From: Meconema thalassinum
Taxonomy: Eukaryota > Arthropoda > Insecta > Orthoptera > Tettigoniidae
Direction: 5' to 3'
Assembly: GCA_946902985.2 (NCBI GenBank)
Contig: OX336393.1
Span: 48,065,131 to 48,129,130 of the forward strand
DNA length: 64,000 bases
The notes beneath the pieces were generated by a model, which saw only the letters and a program-made list of their open reading frames with translations, searched no databases and had not been told where the DNA came from. Position 1 is the first letter of the stretch. Each line of letters begins with the position of its first letter. This document shows positions 1 through 11,390 of this stretch, in pieces. A program made the translations under genes and the position numbers.

Positions 1-1900
1 TGTAAGTCTATTGGTTACTTCACAAACAACCATCAAACTCGAGTGCACATAATACTTTGGTCGACAGTAGATACTCATTTCGCCATAAGGAAGTGTTTCT
101 TCGCGAACCCTATGGGCTACGTGTCATCTCGATACACTTACATCGAGCTGAATACAGTACTGTAGTGGTTAAAATGTAAATTAAAGCAGAAACTAGTTGA
201 TACTCGTCAAAACATGACGGTCATTGGGAAAATATTTACTGACGGGTTCTCTTATACAGTATGCATTTTTGGAACGATTACTTATTGACAACATTGTAAC
301 TCTAAGGGCGTCGAAAAATCGACTGTGCAACATATAACTGTCCATGACTGTAACCTTGATGAGGCAAATAGAGACTTACACGTTCCAGAATTTTCCCTTG
401 AGCTTTATTGATAGTGATAAAGTACGCCAAGCGAATTGGAAATTGAAAAATTGAAGTGTATTATCGGAATATGTTAATATCAAGTCGAAGGATTATAGCT
501 CTCTGCCTATTAAGTGATTTACCCCCACATATACTTACTTCAAATGTTAGAGCCATAGAGCAACTAAAATACCCCCCCCCCTTTTATTTCTCATAAACAA
601 AGATCTCAGTAAGACGCGGCGGGATCCGGCATGTCTCTGGTGGAATAGAGCCATTGTGCGCAAGCGTGGGAGCAACAAATATAACATTTTTCCTTAATAA
701 TTTAAAAATATACCCTAACACATATTTTTCTTTTAAATACAATCTGCAAATCTACATGCCAAGAGCTCACGTTAGAATGCATTACGAAGTCAATCGGTTG
801 AGACGTTATCTCAATCTCGCGGTAACAAAAATCACCGTAGTGTTTGAAATATATAGATAGATGCTAGGTCTATTAAGATCTGAGAGAATATGGAAACAAA
901 TCTGAGACATACGAAACCTAGTAATGCTTTATCAATGTCTGGGCGTGCTCTGAAGGATAACGCGAAGCCGTGTTGGAGTAAGTAGTAGCCTAATGAAACA
1001 TCCCAAAGACTACTAACATGGAAGCCAACCTGGGCCGTGTATTTGAATTCGTGATGACTTCAACTACCAGAATATTGGAGAATTTTTAGGATTTTTAAAA
1101 GTTAAATTCACTGCCGAATCTAAATCTGTCGGAAAGAAATTCGATTTGCATAATATCCAGAGGCCACAACTTCAACAAACGGTAAAATACCTAAAAATCG
1201 TACATCATGAAGCAATAATCAGAGAACTATTTACCTTAAGTGAAGCTATGGATAGCTCCACACCCCATTTTAAAATGTTCCACTCAGCCATTTTAGCACA
1301 ACTATTTACAGAGCCTTATAATCACGTGTTAAGCTACTTTTATCCGGAATATATATTTTTATATGATAATTTATCGCTGGGAGCTCAGTGCTGATCCCCG
1401 ATAAATCACGGTTTTATCGCAGTGCGCGCGTGTGGCAATTATCAGGCTGTTTCCACACATGTGATATACTCTGTAGGTCCATAGCTTCTGCATTCCACGG
1501 TAATAATAATAATAATAATACACACCATGAACATGCAACACGTGTACAGTGAAGATATCAGCTAATGCAGAGAGTTGGCAGAGTTGGTACTATTGTATCA
1601 TTAGAAGTTCCCATCAGTACAGTGACATTCCTTATTTAACACTTGCTCAACAGTTGGAGAGTATTTAAACCTCTCCTCCACATGAATGAATTAGAAGATC
1701 ACCAACTTGCAGTAGAATGTTCTTTGTAATTGTTTCCCTCCTTCTGTAACAATAGGATAAGAGCTGATAATAATAATGAATGTATTGGGATATACCATAT
1801 TATTTATCGTATGACATACAAACAAAAAGCAAGTAAGATAAATATATACACACATACATATTGATATATACATATTTACAGGTACACATGACAAGGCAGG
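1..1900. other. No recognisable gene; short microsatellites
   Basis: I see no coding signal or known repeat here. Short reading frames lack any family signature. There is a C-run near 571-580, a (TAA)n run at 1501-1520 and an AT/AC-rich stretch near 1840-1880. Confidence 0.4.
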
Positions 1901-1901
1901 C

Positions 1902-2266
1902 TTATATATTTAAATCTAAATTCCTTATCCATTGCAATGCTGTAGGTGTCGCCAACAGGAAGTCAGGCCGATTACCCTGATATGCTCTTCTATGGCATTC
2001 GTGAACAATGTGGTGAACTGACTGTGAAGGAGCACCGCAGTCACATTGGGAGAAGGTTGTTTACCCTATTTATAGAGTGATTCAGCACAGACTCCGTGGT
2101 TAGTCCGGATCCTATTGAGGGCAGTCCCTGTTCTTCTTAGCAGGTCAAAACCGAGTGCAGCGCTATTTCCAATTAAATCACTCAGCTTCAAGGTTGATGT
2201 TGGTGTTCCATTCATTTCTCCATTGGATATTCGGCTTAAAATTGTTGTCTGTGAGATCCCTAGCAT
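1902..2266 (-). pseudogene. LINE ORF2 C-terminal remnant with zinc-knuckle-like Cys/His motif
   Basis: On the reverse strand the reading frame gives a stretch typical of the tail of Jockey/R1-type LINE polyproteins: an LNRIRTNHGVCAESLYK-like segment, then after a frame change a Cys-Asp-Cys-Gly motif with HHIVHEC downstream (CxC...HxxxxC layout), then a DFLLATPTALQWI segment and a stop at 1902-1904. These pieces lie in two frames with an in-frame stop between them (near 2065), so it cannot encode a working protein. The clade is inferred from the motif layout only. A search of the two-frame translation against LINE proteins would settle it. Confidence 0.65.
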
Positions 2267-2269
2267 ATT

Positions 2270-2844
2270 TGATTGGTGTGTGTCTAGATTTCAGTCGGTT
2301 TCTACTGGGATGGACCATATATTGTCTACCTCAATAAAAGAAACCAAAAGGCCTACTTGATAGACGTTGCTGTCCCACTTAGCCAAAATATGCAAACTAC
2401 CCAAGCTAAAGAAACAAACAAGTACGCACCGTTGGCGGAAGAAATACGATAACTATGGGGACCAAAATGCGTGAGAATTTTGCTAGTTGTCATCTCTTCC
2501 ACGGGAGTTGTTCCAAAGACCTTGGCAATGGCTTGGGAGGAATTGTAAATGAAACATCTGATTGCCAGAATACAGAAGGCAGTGCTGCTAGATACTTGTC
2601 ATATTGTTAGGTTATTTTTATCTCAGAAATAGGTTTACAGGATGATTGATTGTGAAATCCGTATTTTGTAGACTGAGTTGTGCCATAATTATCAGAAATT
2701 GGAGATAATAATAAAAGCTATACGTAATTGTAATCTAAATGGCATTAAATTAACCCAACAATAGTCTATAAATATATTATAAGTTGTTTAATATAACAGT
2801 GTGGTCATCAGCAAACTTAAGTTGTCGGAAGAAACTGTTCAAAA
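2270..2844. other. No gene or repeat recognised
   Basis: AT-rich sequence without a credible reading frame. The boundary with the family B repeat on its right is clear from the start of that element's 5' motif. Confidence 0.35.
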
Positions 2845-3789
2845 TCAAGTAGGCCTAGTTCCATGAAGAACTATTCAGCCTATTTTCATATATCCTATTT
2901 ATGTTAAATCAGATGCCAGTGGATTAAAATTTGTATAAGCATTTACTGTACCAAGTTTCACTGTACTCGGATGGTTAAATCACGAGAAACGTCCATTTAA
3001 ATATTTATATTTCACGTCGCTGCCATGTTGGATTTGTGCTCACCAGGTTATTGAAAATCCCATTGGTGAACTTCAGTTCATAGCTTCTATCAACATACAA
3101 AATATCAATTTGATTGCTATCATAGATTAATAGATATTGAGAACCGTCTAAATATGTCGGATGGTCACCATGTTGGATGTTATATATGTAGGCCATAGAG
3201 TTATGTAATATTAGATGACGATTTTTGCCTAGATTCATTATTCAAACGTTCACTTCGATTGCATGATTTATACTCAAGAAATAAAAACTTAATTTAAACT
3301 TTCGCACTGCCACCATGTTGAGGTTATGAAAACAATTGAACAAAATTAGATGCATTACATTACAATGTGTATAAACATTTACTGTACCAAGTTTCACTGC
3401 GTTTGGATGGTTAAATCGCGAAAAAAGTCTATTTAAATATTTCAATTTCGCTTTGCCGCCATGTTCGTTTTGTATTTGACAGGTTTTTTAAAGTCTCATA
3501 GGCGATCTTATAGTAGTGCCACCTATCACCGTACAAAATTTCTGGATGATATCGGCAATAGTTTGGGAGATATAGAATGCCGGTGATATATTTCGAAAAC
3601 CCGCTAAGTTTGATTGGTGAGACGTAATACAATTATAAGGGCACTGTCGGGGTCGGCCAAAATAATACTATGATCTTACCGAGTTTCATTGAATTAGCTT
3701 CAGCGGTGTAGATTTTATTATAGGACACACACACGGACAAAATGTGATCTCATAAGCCTTTTTTTTTTTTTAATGAAAATAGCCTAAAA
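2845..3789 (+). mobile_element. Family B HINE-like non-coding repeat (copy B1, shortened)
   Basis: The left end shows a diverged form of the shared 5' signature (TAGTTCC-ATGAAGAACT, then CAGCCTATTTTCATATATCC). The right end has a short CA-rich run, then GATCTCATAAGCC, and a degraded hairpin closing with AGCCTAAAAA. The interior holds recurring GCCGCCATGTT blocks that alternate with 'ACCAAGTTTCACTG' and 'GGTTAAATCGCGA' segments. It is shorter than copy B2 and has no coding capacity. I infer a non-autonomous Helentron-type element; the shared ends with families A and C are the main evidence. Confidence 0.7.
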
Positions 3790-4107
3790 ATGTTGCGAGT
3801 GATTGGAACTATGTTGTATATTTGAGAGGCTCGTAAAATATTCCAATACTATCGAAATCAGATTTGTCACACAGTTGTTTTACCAAAAAATATTTTTACT
3901 AACATGAAATGAAATTATTTGAAAACAATTGAAGTAAAATAAAATATGTGTCCTTCCGGTAAATAATCTTCGATAAAACTTATAAAAGTGTTGTGTTGCT
4001 CTCAACTTTTAAAAGAAAACAGAATTTGTTACTTTTTACAACTAAAAGAAATATTAATTATACGTTTGAAACCAATTGAAATGTTATTCAATTATTTGAT
4101 GTGAATG

Positions 4108-4385
4108 GACAGGAACAGGCCGACAAAGACAATTTTTAAATACATCACAGGATTGAAAGTTACTGCAAAATGGGTAGAAGAGGTCAAAAGAGACGCCATT
4201 GAAGTTTGACTAACTGAACTTGTCATTCACGATAGGAAAACATTTCGAAGCCGAGTTGACAATATCGAGACTTTCAAAGAAAAAACACAACACAGGCCGA
4301 ATTTGGTAATAACGGAGGAGCAGAGAAAGATTAGAAGTGAAAGGATGAAGAGGTTCTGGGAAGAAACGAAGTAAAAATTGACCAG
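4108..4385 (+). pseudogene. LINE 3' coding end (same lineage as the 30.4-31.3 kb LINE)
   Basis: Forward-frame translation ends with a lysine/arginine-rich tail (TEEQRKIRSERMKRFWEETK then stop) that matches in pattern the C-termini of the LINE fragments at 30.4-31.3, 33.0-33.3 and 62.9-63.5 kb (W-T-x-E-R-K...R-M-K-x-F/Y-W). An in-frame stop near 4208 breaks it. Only the last ~90 codons are present, as expected for a 5'-truncated retrocopy. No target duplication was found. Confidence 0.6.
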
Positions 4386-4803
4386 AAAGCCTTAGGTTTC
4401 ATGCGGTCCACAGTTGGCCAAAGTCGGAAACAATACAAAAATAGCGTTGGGTGTGGTTCTTGAGATGAACTCTATTGTGTTGTGTCATTTAGGCCTACAC
4501 TTGCGAAATGTATTAGGAAGAACTTGGCAAATGTAATTGTATAACCTTAAATATGCCTTGGTTCTTTTCAGATTGGCAGGTTTTTTTCTTGTAGATGTAG
4601 CATAACATTATTATAATTATTAGCATTGCATAAAATGTTGTCAAAAAGGACCAATTTGTTTCAGATAATATGTATATCTACGTGTAACATCTCAGAGAGA
4701 TGATGATGATGATAATTGTTGTTTTATGTTCGACGATGTCGAAAAGTAAATATTATATCACAGAAAACTGTGTCATAATGATGATCATTATAACACTATT
4801 TTT

Positions 4804-4861
4804 AGCCTATTTTCAATTTTGAAAAAATAGGCTTATGAGATCACCTTTTGCCCGTGTGTGT

Positions 4862-4910
<49 letters not shown>

Positions 4911-4985
4911 GTGTGTGTGTGTGCGTCCCTAATAACTTCTAAACGGCTGGAGCGATTTCAATGAAACTCGATAAGTTCATAGCTC
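4804..4985 (-). mobile_element. HINE-like 3' terminus (family B type) with (GT)n/(GA)n run
   Basis: Read on the reverse strand this is the last ~180 bases of a family B element: an 'AACGGCTGGAGCGATTT' block, a long GT/GA microsatellite at about 4853-4923, the GATCTCATAAGCC motif, and a terminal hairpin whose arms are AGCCTATTTT and its complement, ending next to a T-run (TTTTTAGCC on the forward strand). The rest of the element is absent. Confidence 0.65.
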
Positions 4986-5353
4986 TCTCTTGTCATGATA
5001 TCTCCTGCCTTCTGCACAAGGCCCTCAAGGAGGTAGGGTGTATGTAGCTCCACCACTTCTGGTGCATCCTGGATAGTACTACACCCTCAAGGGCTCACGG
5101 CTGGTGAGTTTGGGAGTTTGCAATCCCGTGGGATTCCTGAGTCTGGTCCATTTTGTCCCCTTTTCCCCCTGACCTTGGGGCGACCCTCTCCTCTTTCCCT
5201 TTACTATCTGCCTTTCATGGCTCTCCTTCGTTGCAAGTCCCTCAATCCTCATTCTTCGAGGTTTGAGGGCATTTCTTTTCTTCCTGTCCTTTATTTGCCT
5301 CATCCTTCATTTGTTTACCATTTCTTCTTCTAGTATGTAAGTTTGTAGTTAGT

Positions 5354-6061
5354 ACAGAGAGTTTATTTTATATACGACGGAGACCCTCGCTTGCCCGCTC
5401 GCCCGCGTTGCGTGTCTGTCTCCCGCTAGGCACTTTGCCGTTATGCGGCGCTTGCGCGGCGCTGAGTCATTGAGTATAGGAATTTGTACTTATATTTGTA
5501 CTTCAATGTGATCCTTGGCCAATTTTTTGACGAACTTACTTACGGAGAGCGATTGTCAAATTATTTTCAACAAGATTCTGCCACTGCTCACACTGCCGAA
5601 GCATCCATGACAGAATTGCGTCGCATTTTGGGTACTAGGATTATAAGTCGGAACGTGTCCCCCCCACGAAGCCTAGACTTATCACCATGTGGCTTTTATC
5701 TGTGGGGGACGCTTAAAAATAGAGTGTATGCGAGAAATCCTCACACTATAAATGAGCCTAAAGGCTATATTACAGCTGAAATACAGTCAATCCTTGCTGA
5801 GGATCTTCAGAAAGTAAATGACAATTCATAAAGATGTGCCAGTGATGTGCAGCAGTGAATGGCGAACATTTTCAGCACCAGCTGTGGACTAGGTAAGTAC
5901 AAATTCCTATACTCAATGACTTAGTGCCGCGCGAGCTCCGCATAACGGCATAGTGCCACGCGAGCTCCGCATAACGGCAAAGTGCCTGGTGGGAGACAGA
6001 CGCGCAACGTGGGCGAGCGGGCACGCGAGTGTCCCCGTCCCATATAAAACAAACTCTCTGT
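5354..6061. mobile_element. Mariner-like transposon with ~150-bp terminal inverted repeats
   Basis: Left end ACAGAGAGTTTATTTTATAT and right end (reverse-complemented) ACAGAGAGTTTGTTTTATAT begin arms that remain alignable for about 150 bases through CGC-rich sequence to TAGGAATTTGTACTTA. The right arm contains an extra tandem copy of a ~28-base block (GCATAACGGCA...). It sits in family D. Comparison with the uninterrupted family D copy at 35.8 kb favours insertion at a TA dinucleotide; an alternative reading gives GTTAGT on both sides. Between the arms is a transposase remnant. At ~0.7 kb it is too short to be autonomous. Confidence 0.75.
5514..5831 (+). pseudogene. Mariner/IS630-type transposase C-terminal remnant
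   Basis: The frame shows the second catalytic region of DDE transposases of the Tc1/mariner-like group (FQQDSATAHTAEASM, aspartate in QQD) and the third region (PPRSLDLSPCGFYLWG), followed by LKNRVYARNPHTI, a segment usual just after it in insect mariner-like proteins. In family members the third region normally reads SPDLSPCDF; here Pro to Leu and Asp to Gly changes alter it, and the N-terminal DNA-binding half and first catalytic aspartate are missing. It is therefore non-functional. The inverted arms on both sides support its origin in the element that carries it. Confidence 0.7.
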
Positions 6062-6720
6062 GTTAGTTAAAGTTTTCATTCTCATCTCATCTTTCACACT
6101 CATCCAAACCATTAGGGGCCGATAACCTAGATGTTAGGCCCCTTAAAACCACAATCATCATCATCATCATCATCATCATCATGTTTTCTCCCCTGTGGAC
6201 TTGCAACGTTCCCATGTGGAATTGCATCTGGAAATTTTCGAAATTCGAGATTCTGAGGGACAACTGAACAGCGTCCGGTTTCTTTTTTTTTTTTTCATTG
6301 ACTTTGGAATTTATCCTCTAAATTTAGAGATGTCAATCCATTGTCCACGAATCTTTGAATAGTTCAAGAGTGAACAATCAGTAATAAATGACTTCCAATC
6401 TCTGTGGTTTAAATTCACAGGCAGACTAGTGTAAAGCTATCAAAACAAAACGTGTGGCGTTCCGCATTAGCAAGGCTTCTCTTTTAGTAGAAACGTAAGA
6501 AATAAGTTTACTGTCAGGTTCATTACAATAATTTTATTAAGATTATTAATTAAACATGTGATATACATTTCTACTGCATTAAGTCACGAAAATTACAATG
6601 TAAATGTTGGAAAATTGCCGTCGAGTCTAATGAATTGCACACCTCTGTATTGTTGTCTCCACCCTAAGCCTATCTTCAATGACTTTTTCCCAGATCTTCA
6701 TAGTGTGAGACATGAGTTTT

Positions 6721-7638
6721 ATCATTTCAAATGATTTTGTCGACTTCGTCGTTATGCTTGTGTCCAACGTTATGCGTTACGGAGACGGAGACGGAAGTGA
6801 CGTCATGCAGCCGCGCGGGAAGCGAGTGCGTGACGTCATCCACGTGCGGGAAGCAGAAGCTAATGGTTATTGGAGTATGTTGAAAGAGTCCTGGGGCGTC
6901 GAGCGACCTGGGGCTTTGAGCGAAGCGAACACAAGAATACAGGGTGACTTCTAAAGAGATATACAATATGCCATATAAGAATACAGGGTGCCTCCTAAAG
7001 AGGTGTGCAGGATGTCAGAGCAAAATACAGTACAAGATGCCAGATAACAATACAGGGTGACTCCTAAAGAGATATAAAAGATGCCAGAAAAGAATACAAG
7101 GTGACCCTTAAAGAGGCGTATAAGATGGCAGAGAAGAATACAGGGTAACTCCTAATGAGGTGCACAAGATGTCAGATAAGAATACAGGGTGACTCCTAAA
7201 GAGGTGCACAAGATGTCACACAAGAATAGGCTACAGGGTGACTCCTAAAGAGGTGTACAAGATGTCACACAAGAATACAGGGTGACTTCTAAAGTTATAT
7301 ACAAGATGCCAGATAAGAATACAGGGTGCCTCCTAAAGAGGTGTGCAGGATGTCAGAGCAAAATACAGGGTGACACTTAACGAGGTGTACAGTATGTTAC
7401 ATTCAATTCAAATACAGGGTGACCCTTAAAGAGGTTTGCGAGATATCAAATTCAAATAATGGGTGACTCTTAAAGAGTTGTAAAAGATGTCAGACTCAAA
7501 TACAGGGAGACCCTTAAAGAGGTGCCCGCGCGGGAAGTCTAAGTTAATGGGTAAAGGAATTTGTTGAAAGAGTCCTGGAAGCCCTCCTGAGCCTTTCTAA
7601 CATGTGTAGCATTTGTAGCATGCGTTATTTGAAATGAT
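6721..7638. other. Composite unit around a minisatellite, possible short inverted ends
   Basis: A 12-base inverted pair (ATCATTTCAAAT at 6721-6732 and ATTTGAAATGAT at 7627-7638) brackets the minisatellite. On both sides of the array lies a similar segment (CGCGCGGGAAG..., later TGTTGAAAGAGTCCTGG, near 6815-6890 and 7525-7577), so the array seems to have grown inside a duplicated unit. The left side also holds CpG- and GACGTCA-rich sequence (CRE-like, 6797-6842). Whether the 12-base ends are true transposon termini is unproven, because no target duplication is evident. Confidence 0.4.
6934..7525 (+). repeat. Minisatellite, ~40-43-bp unit, about 14 imperfect copies
   Basis: The unit begins AATACAGGGTGACTCCTAAA, continues GAGGTGYACAAGATGTCA and repeats about every 40-43 bases, with shortened units near 7025 and 7440. 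Units differ by point changes, so the array is old. The unit's start (ATACAGGGTG) equals the terminal sequence of the CAGGGTGT mariner-like elements found at 10.3 and 46.2 kb, which suggests that the array arose from a transposon end. Confidence 0.85.
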
Positions 7639-7639
7639 A

Positions 7640-8598
7640 TAACGTATAGTCTTTCAGACTGGCTGTAATTTTTTTTTATTCGTCTGTAATTTGCACAATC
7701 CTGAATGTGTTTAATAAATCTTATTATTAATTAGTGCGATTTAAAATCGTGAATAAGTTCTCTGATGTGACAGGTCTCCTTGTATCACCGCTCATATCAA
7801 ATTATAACTGAATACATAGAGCAACACATTCAGGTGAAGTCTGGATCCCGTGCCGACATGGCTTTGCTCTCAGCTTAACAAACACAAAAACGAGACCGTG
7901 AATTAATATTTCAATGGTGCCTGAGTTTGAATAGCAGCAGTTTTGAAACTCGTCGTCAGGAGCGGGAAGGAATGAAATGGCGGGAGAGAGCAATTTATAA
8001 TTCTGTGTAAAAATGAAACACCGCTCAGAGAGGGACCTTTGAAACCGCATCCTCCATTAGGGTTGATGAGGGCTGGAGAAAGTTAAATGAGTCGGTATTT
8101 AATTGTATTTAATTTTATGTTGCTGTTTACAATGAACGAAAGGCATTTGTGCTTGAAAGTGTAGTATTGCAGTAAACAAATCAGTAGCAGATAGCTATTT
8201 ACTTAACCCTTCCGGGATGGCGGTGATTTTATCTGTACGTGGCAGGAAAGTTGGGAAATTTGAAAGGTCATGCAAACTGTTGGATAATTTGTTCACGTTA
8301 CGGAAAATTGACGCGAAATTCCTTAAATGGTACTCGACCGTGATCACAATTCACCAAATCTCACCCCAATTCTGAGCCCATTGGAACGGGAATAAATAGG
8401 GTTGTAAATACCCATCATTAGCGATATTTCAGATAAATAATACAATATGAAGCTGCAGCGAGTACAGATTTCATGTCTAAGTTTTGATTTCAACATTCGT
8501 AAACAATGTTATGTTACGCCAATTTATAAAACCTTTGGCTGGCTAAAGCTTAGGGAAAAACGGTCTTACTCGACTTCTTGCTTACTATTGCGAATTTT
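7640..8598. other. No gene or repeat recognised
   Basis: Mixed-composition sequence without a supported reading frame. The small reverse-strand frame at 7802-8050 has no family signature and is probably chance. Confidence 0.35.
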
Positions 8599-9982
8599 AA
8601 CAAGAAGTTCCGTGAAGAACTATACAGCCTACTTTTCATGCCAATGATTAGTCTACAGTATATGAACCTATCTAGAATAATGACGAAATTAAGTTGGTAT
8701 TATCGAAATATCTAATTAGTTCAAAATATACCTGTTATAATGTAGCCTAATAGAGCACTATAGTTGGCAGCCCTGGTGACTGAATATATTCTTAGTTCCA
8801 CCTCTTAAGGTACAGAATACAAAATTTGGTTGAAGTCCAATGGACGTTACATGCAGGTAGACACTGGATCTATCAGCACGCGTAAAAGCATGTTGCCAAC
8901 AATACCATGCGTGTGCTGGTCAGAAATAATCTGAATTATTATGATATCTTGTTGTGCCAATTTTGGATGAAATCCATTTGTTAGTATAGAAGTTACATGT
9001 ATTTTAAAATTGGACATATCAGCAGGCATAGAATCATGTTGGCAGCACTGCCTTGTATTAATTACTCCAAATTAATCTAGAATGTCAGGTGCTATACGTG
9101 TGCAAAGTATAGAGCTGTTGGCTTGCATACTTTCTGATATATTGATATTAGGGTAAAAAGAATATAGACTGCATTTATTAACAGTTGGCATCCCTGATTG
9201 CTCTTAACAATACTTATAGTCATATCTGTTATGGTACACATAGCACATACGAAATTTGGTTGAAATCCAACTGATAGTATAGATGTTGCATGTATTTAAA
9301 AATTGGTACTATCAGCAGGCTTATAATCATGTTGGTAGAACTGACGTATATAAGTTACTCCAAATTAATCTAAAATGTCAGAATATACGTGTGCATAGTT
9401 TAAAGCTGTTGGCTTGCATACTTTATGATATATTGGTATTTGGATAAAAAATAGAGAGAGCAATTATGAACAGTTGGCAGGCCTGGTGGCTCTTAAGGAT
9501 ACGCTCAGTCATATCTGTTTATGTACAGATATTACATACAAAATTTGGTTGAAATCCAATTGAGAGTGTAGAAGTTATATGCATTTAAACATTGGACCTA
9601 TCAGAAGGCCTAAAATTATTTTGGCAACACTGTCATGGTTGGCCTCCTGGAAATTAAACTGAAATAGTATTATCTACATGTGTGCCAATTTTGGAATAGC
9701 TCCCATGCATACCTTGCAAGATATCCAACATGGAGCTCAAATTTCTAGTGCGGTTTTTCAGCAGTTGGTAGCACTGACATCATTTTCAAATATGGACGAG
9801 AGATATTCCGGTGGACATCTTTACTCATACTAAATTTGGTTTTGATTGCTGCAGCCGTTTAGGAGTTGATAGGGGGGGACACACACACAGCCAGACAGAC
9901 AGACAGACACACATTTTCCCGGATCGATCTCATAAGTCTACTTTTTCCTCATTTTTGCAAAATGTGAAAAGTAGGCTAAAAA
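8599..9982 (+). mobile_element. Family A HINE-like non-coding repeat (copy A1)
   Basis: Starts AACAAGAAG with the hairpin AGTTC-N6-GAACT, then ACAGCCTACTTTTC. The interior repeats a ~300-base theme: 'GTTGGCAGCCCTGGTG' near 8764, 9183 and 9473, each followed by 'CAAAATTTGGTTGAAATCCA' and 'GGACCTATCAGCAGGC'. The 3' part has the 'GCCGTTTAGGAGTTGATAGG' block, a short CA/GACA run, GATCTCATAAGTCTAC and a terminal stem-loop closing TAGGCTAAAAA. No coding capacity. This is one of the more complete copies and sets the family's length near 1.4-1.5 kb. Confidence 0.75.
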
Positions 9983-10301
9983 CTAATACACCCCCGTACG
10001 TGGCTAATTACTTGGTTCAAATGAATTAAGTGCATGATCGGACAATAGATTCACAGCTTCAACTCTGCAGATCCCTCAGCATCGCGCAATGAAATGTAAC
10101 AAATATTTTGTGGTAAATGCCTCAAAAATAAACAACAATTTAAGACTGGGCGAAGTACGGCAGAGGAGTGTCAAGGCTCAGAAATCGTATATTCACTCAT
10201 ATTATCTGTGCAATTATTAAAACATGTATAAGTTTATGATAAAAGTGTAACAATAGTATTACTTCATATTAATTAAGTAGGCTAAAACAGTTTTGTATAT
10301 A
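9983..10301. other. No gene or repeat recognised
   Basis: Unremarkable spacer between the family A repeat and the mariner-like element. I see nothing in it that I can name. Confidence 0.35.
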
Positions 10302-11094
10302 CAGGGTGTAACAGAAATGTACGGCAAAAACTCCAGGACACATTCCTCACACGTAGACGAAGTAATTATGTTATATGAACATGGGTCCGGAAACGCTTTG
10401 TTTCCATGTTACATCTCATTGTCCCCATCTCATGGGAAACACACAAGAACAGAACGTACCAGCAAACCAAATGCAGCTCTTGCTCACAGGAGATGTTCAA
10501 TATGCCCTCCGTGCATCAACCCACCGTCGCTCGTAGTGAATCTCGGACGCGCTGATGTATCCCTGCAGGATCGCGTATGGTTCCTCAGCCTTCCATAATA
10601 CTGGCACGGAGACTCTGAACATCTTGTACTGGGGTTCGATACACAAGAGCTTTCAAATGCCCTCACAAATACAAGTCCAGTGATTTTAGGTCCGGAGAGC
10701 GTGGAGGCCATCCATCTGTCACCAAATCTGTTATTTGGAAGCCGACGGATATTAACACTAAAATGAGGAGGTGCTCCATCGTGCATGAAGTACATGTTTT
10801 GTCGCACAGCTAAAGGCACGTCTGCTAAGTCGCATGGCAACTGGGCCATGTAAAACAAACCACTGGCGGTGCACCTACGATAATGACAACGTAACCAGAC
10901 GTAACCAAGTGTGAATGTCCCCCACGATTCTAACGTTCTGTTCTTGTGTGTTTCCCGTGATTAATGAGTTGGGGACAATGAGGTGTAACATGGGAACAAA
11001 GCGTTTCCGGATCCATGTTCATACAACATAATGTCTTCGTCTACGCGTGAGAAATGTGTCCAGCATTTTATGCCGTACAATTTGTTACACCCTG
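10302..11094. mobile_element. Mariner-like element with long inverted arms and TA target duplication
   Basis: CAGGGTGTAACA at the left and its complement TGTTACACCCTG at the right, each flanked by TA, which is the target-site duplication of the Tc1/mariner superfamily. The arms stay complementary for about 150 bases (10302-10450 against 10945-11094), including the block AAACGCTTTGTTTCCATGTT on the left and its counterpart on the right. The 0.8-kb element carries a broken transposase fragment on the reverse strand. Confidence 0.8.
10484..10858 (-). pseudogene. Mariner-like transposase remnant
   Basis: Reverse-strand translation shows MYFMHDGAPPHFS, the second catalytic region (Asp in HDGAPPH), then a shift into a second frame with RSPDLKSLDLYL, a stop in place of the usual Trp, and GHLKALVYRTPV, the third catalytic region and what follows it. 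Frameshift, internal stop and lack of the N-terminal half make it inactive. The open frame itself continues past the shift in an unrelated frame, so its C-terminal part is not real protein. It lies inside the inverted-arm element with TA duplications. Confidence 0.7.
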
Positions 11095-11239
11095 TATATC
11101 TTTCTTCTCTAGTATTTCGACTAATTAGGTTATGTATAAAAGAAATATGTACAGTAGTGGTATTTAGTTCCAGCTAAAGGGACTTATAGTCCCAATTGTA
11201 ATAAACTTAAAATAAATAAATCTCAATTTCGATTTTAAT

Positions 11240-11390
11240 CATGTTCTTCTTTTGTGGCGCGACATTCCGGGGTGAATCTTGGTCTTTCCAACGAGCTTCC
11301 TCCATCCATCACGGTCACATGCTGTCCTTCTCAAGTTTCTGCATCTCATATTCCGTAGATCCTCTTCCACTCCATTCAGCCCCCCAGGGG
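11240..11390 (-). pseudogene. Short LINE C-terminal fragment
   Basis: Reverse-strand reading EEDLRNMRCRNLRRTACDRD followed by GWRKLVGKTKIH resembles the last residues of R1/RTE-like LINE polyproteins (a segment with 'W...AxDRDxWRK'). Only ~45 codons remain. The right edge abuts a family D copy near 11388. Confidence 0.45.

Larger units (their letters stand above)
4993..6182 (+). mobile_element. Family D (ATC)n-tailed retroposon, split by a mariner-like insertion
   Basis: Recognised by comparison with copies at 11.4, 35.2 and 40.6-43.3 kb: 'TCTCCTGCCTTCTGC...AAGGCCCTCAAGGAGG', later 'AAGTCCCTCAATCCTCATTC' with 'TTCGAGGTTTGAGGGC' next to it, and a terminal block with AACCATTAGGGGCCGATAAC and GATGTTAGGCCCCTTAAAAC followed by an (ATC)n tail at about 6150-6182. 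There is no reading frame of note. The 3' tail of short ATC repeats is the kind that RTE/CR1-type LINE machinery leaves, so I infer trans-mobilisation by a LINE. This copy lacks the 5' part and is interrupted at 5354-6061. Confidence 0.65.

Noticed and set aside
5348..6067. 6-bp target duplication GTTAGT around the 5.4-kb element
   Set aside because: Comparison with the uninterrupted family D copy at 35.8 kb fits a TA insertion better in length; GTTAGT on both sides is probably part of the original sequence.
6934..7525. CRISPR-like array
   Set aside because: The units are contiguous with no unique spacers, and the context is a eukaryotic repeat region.
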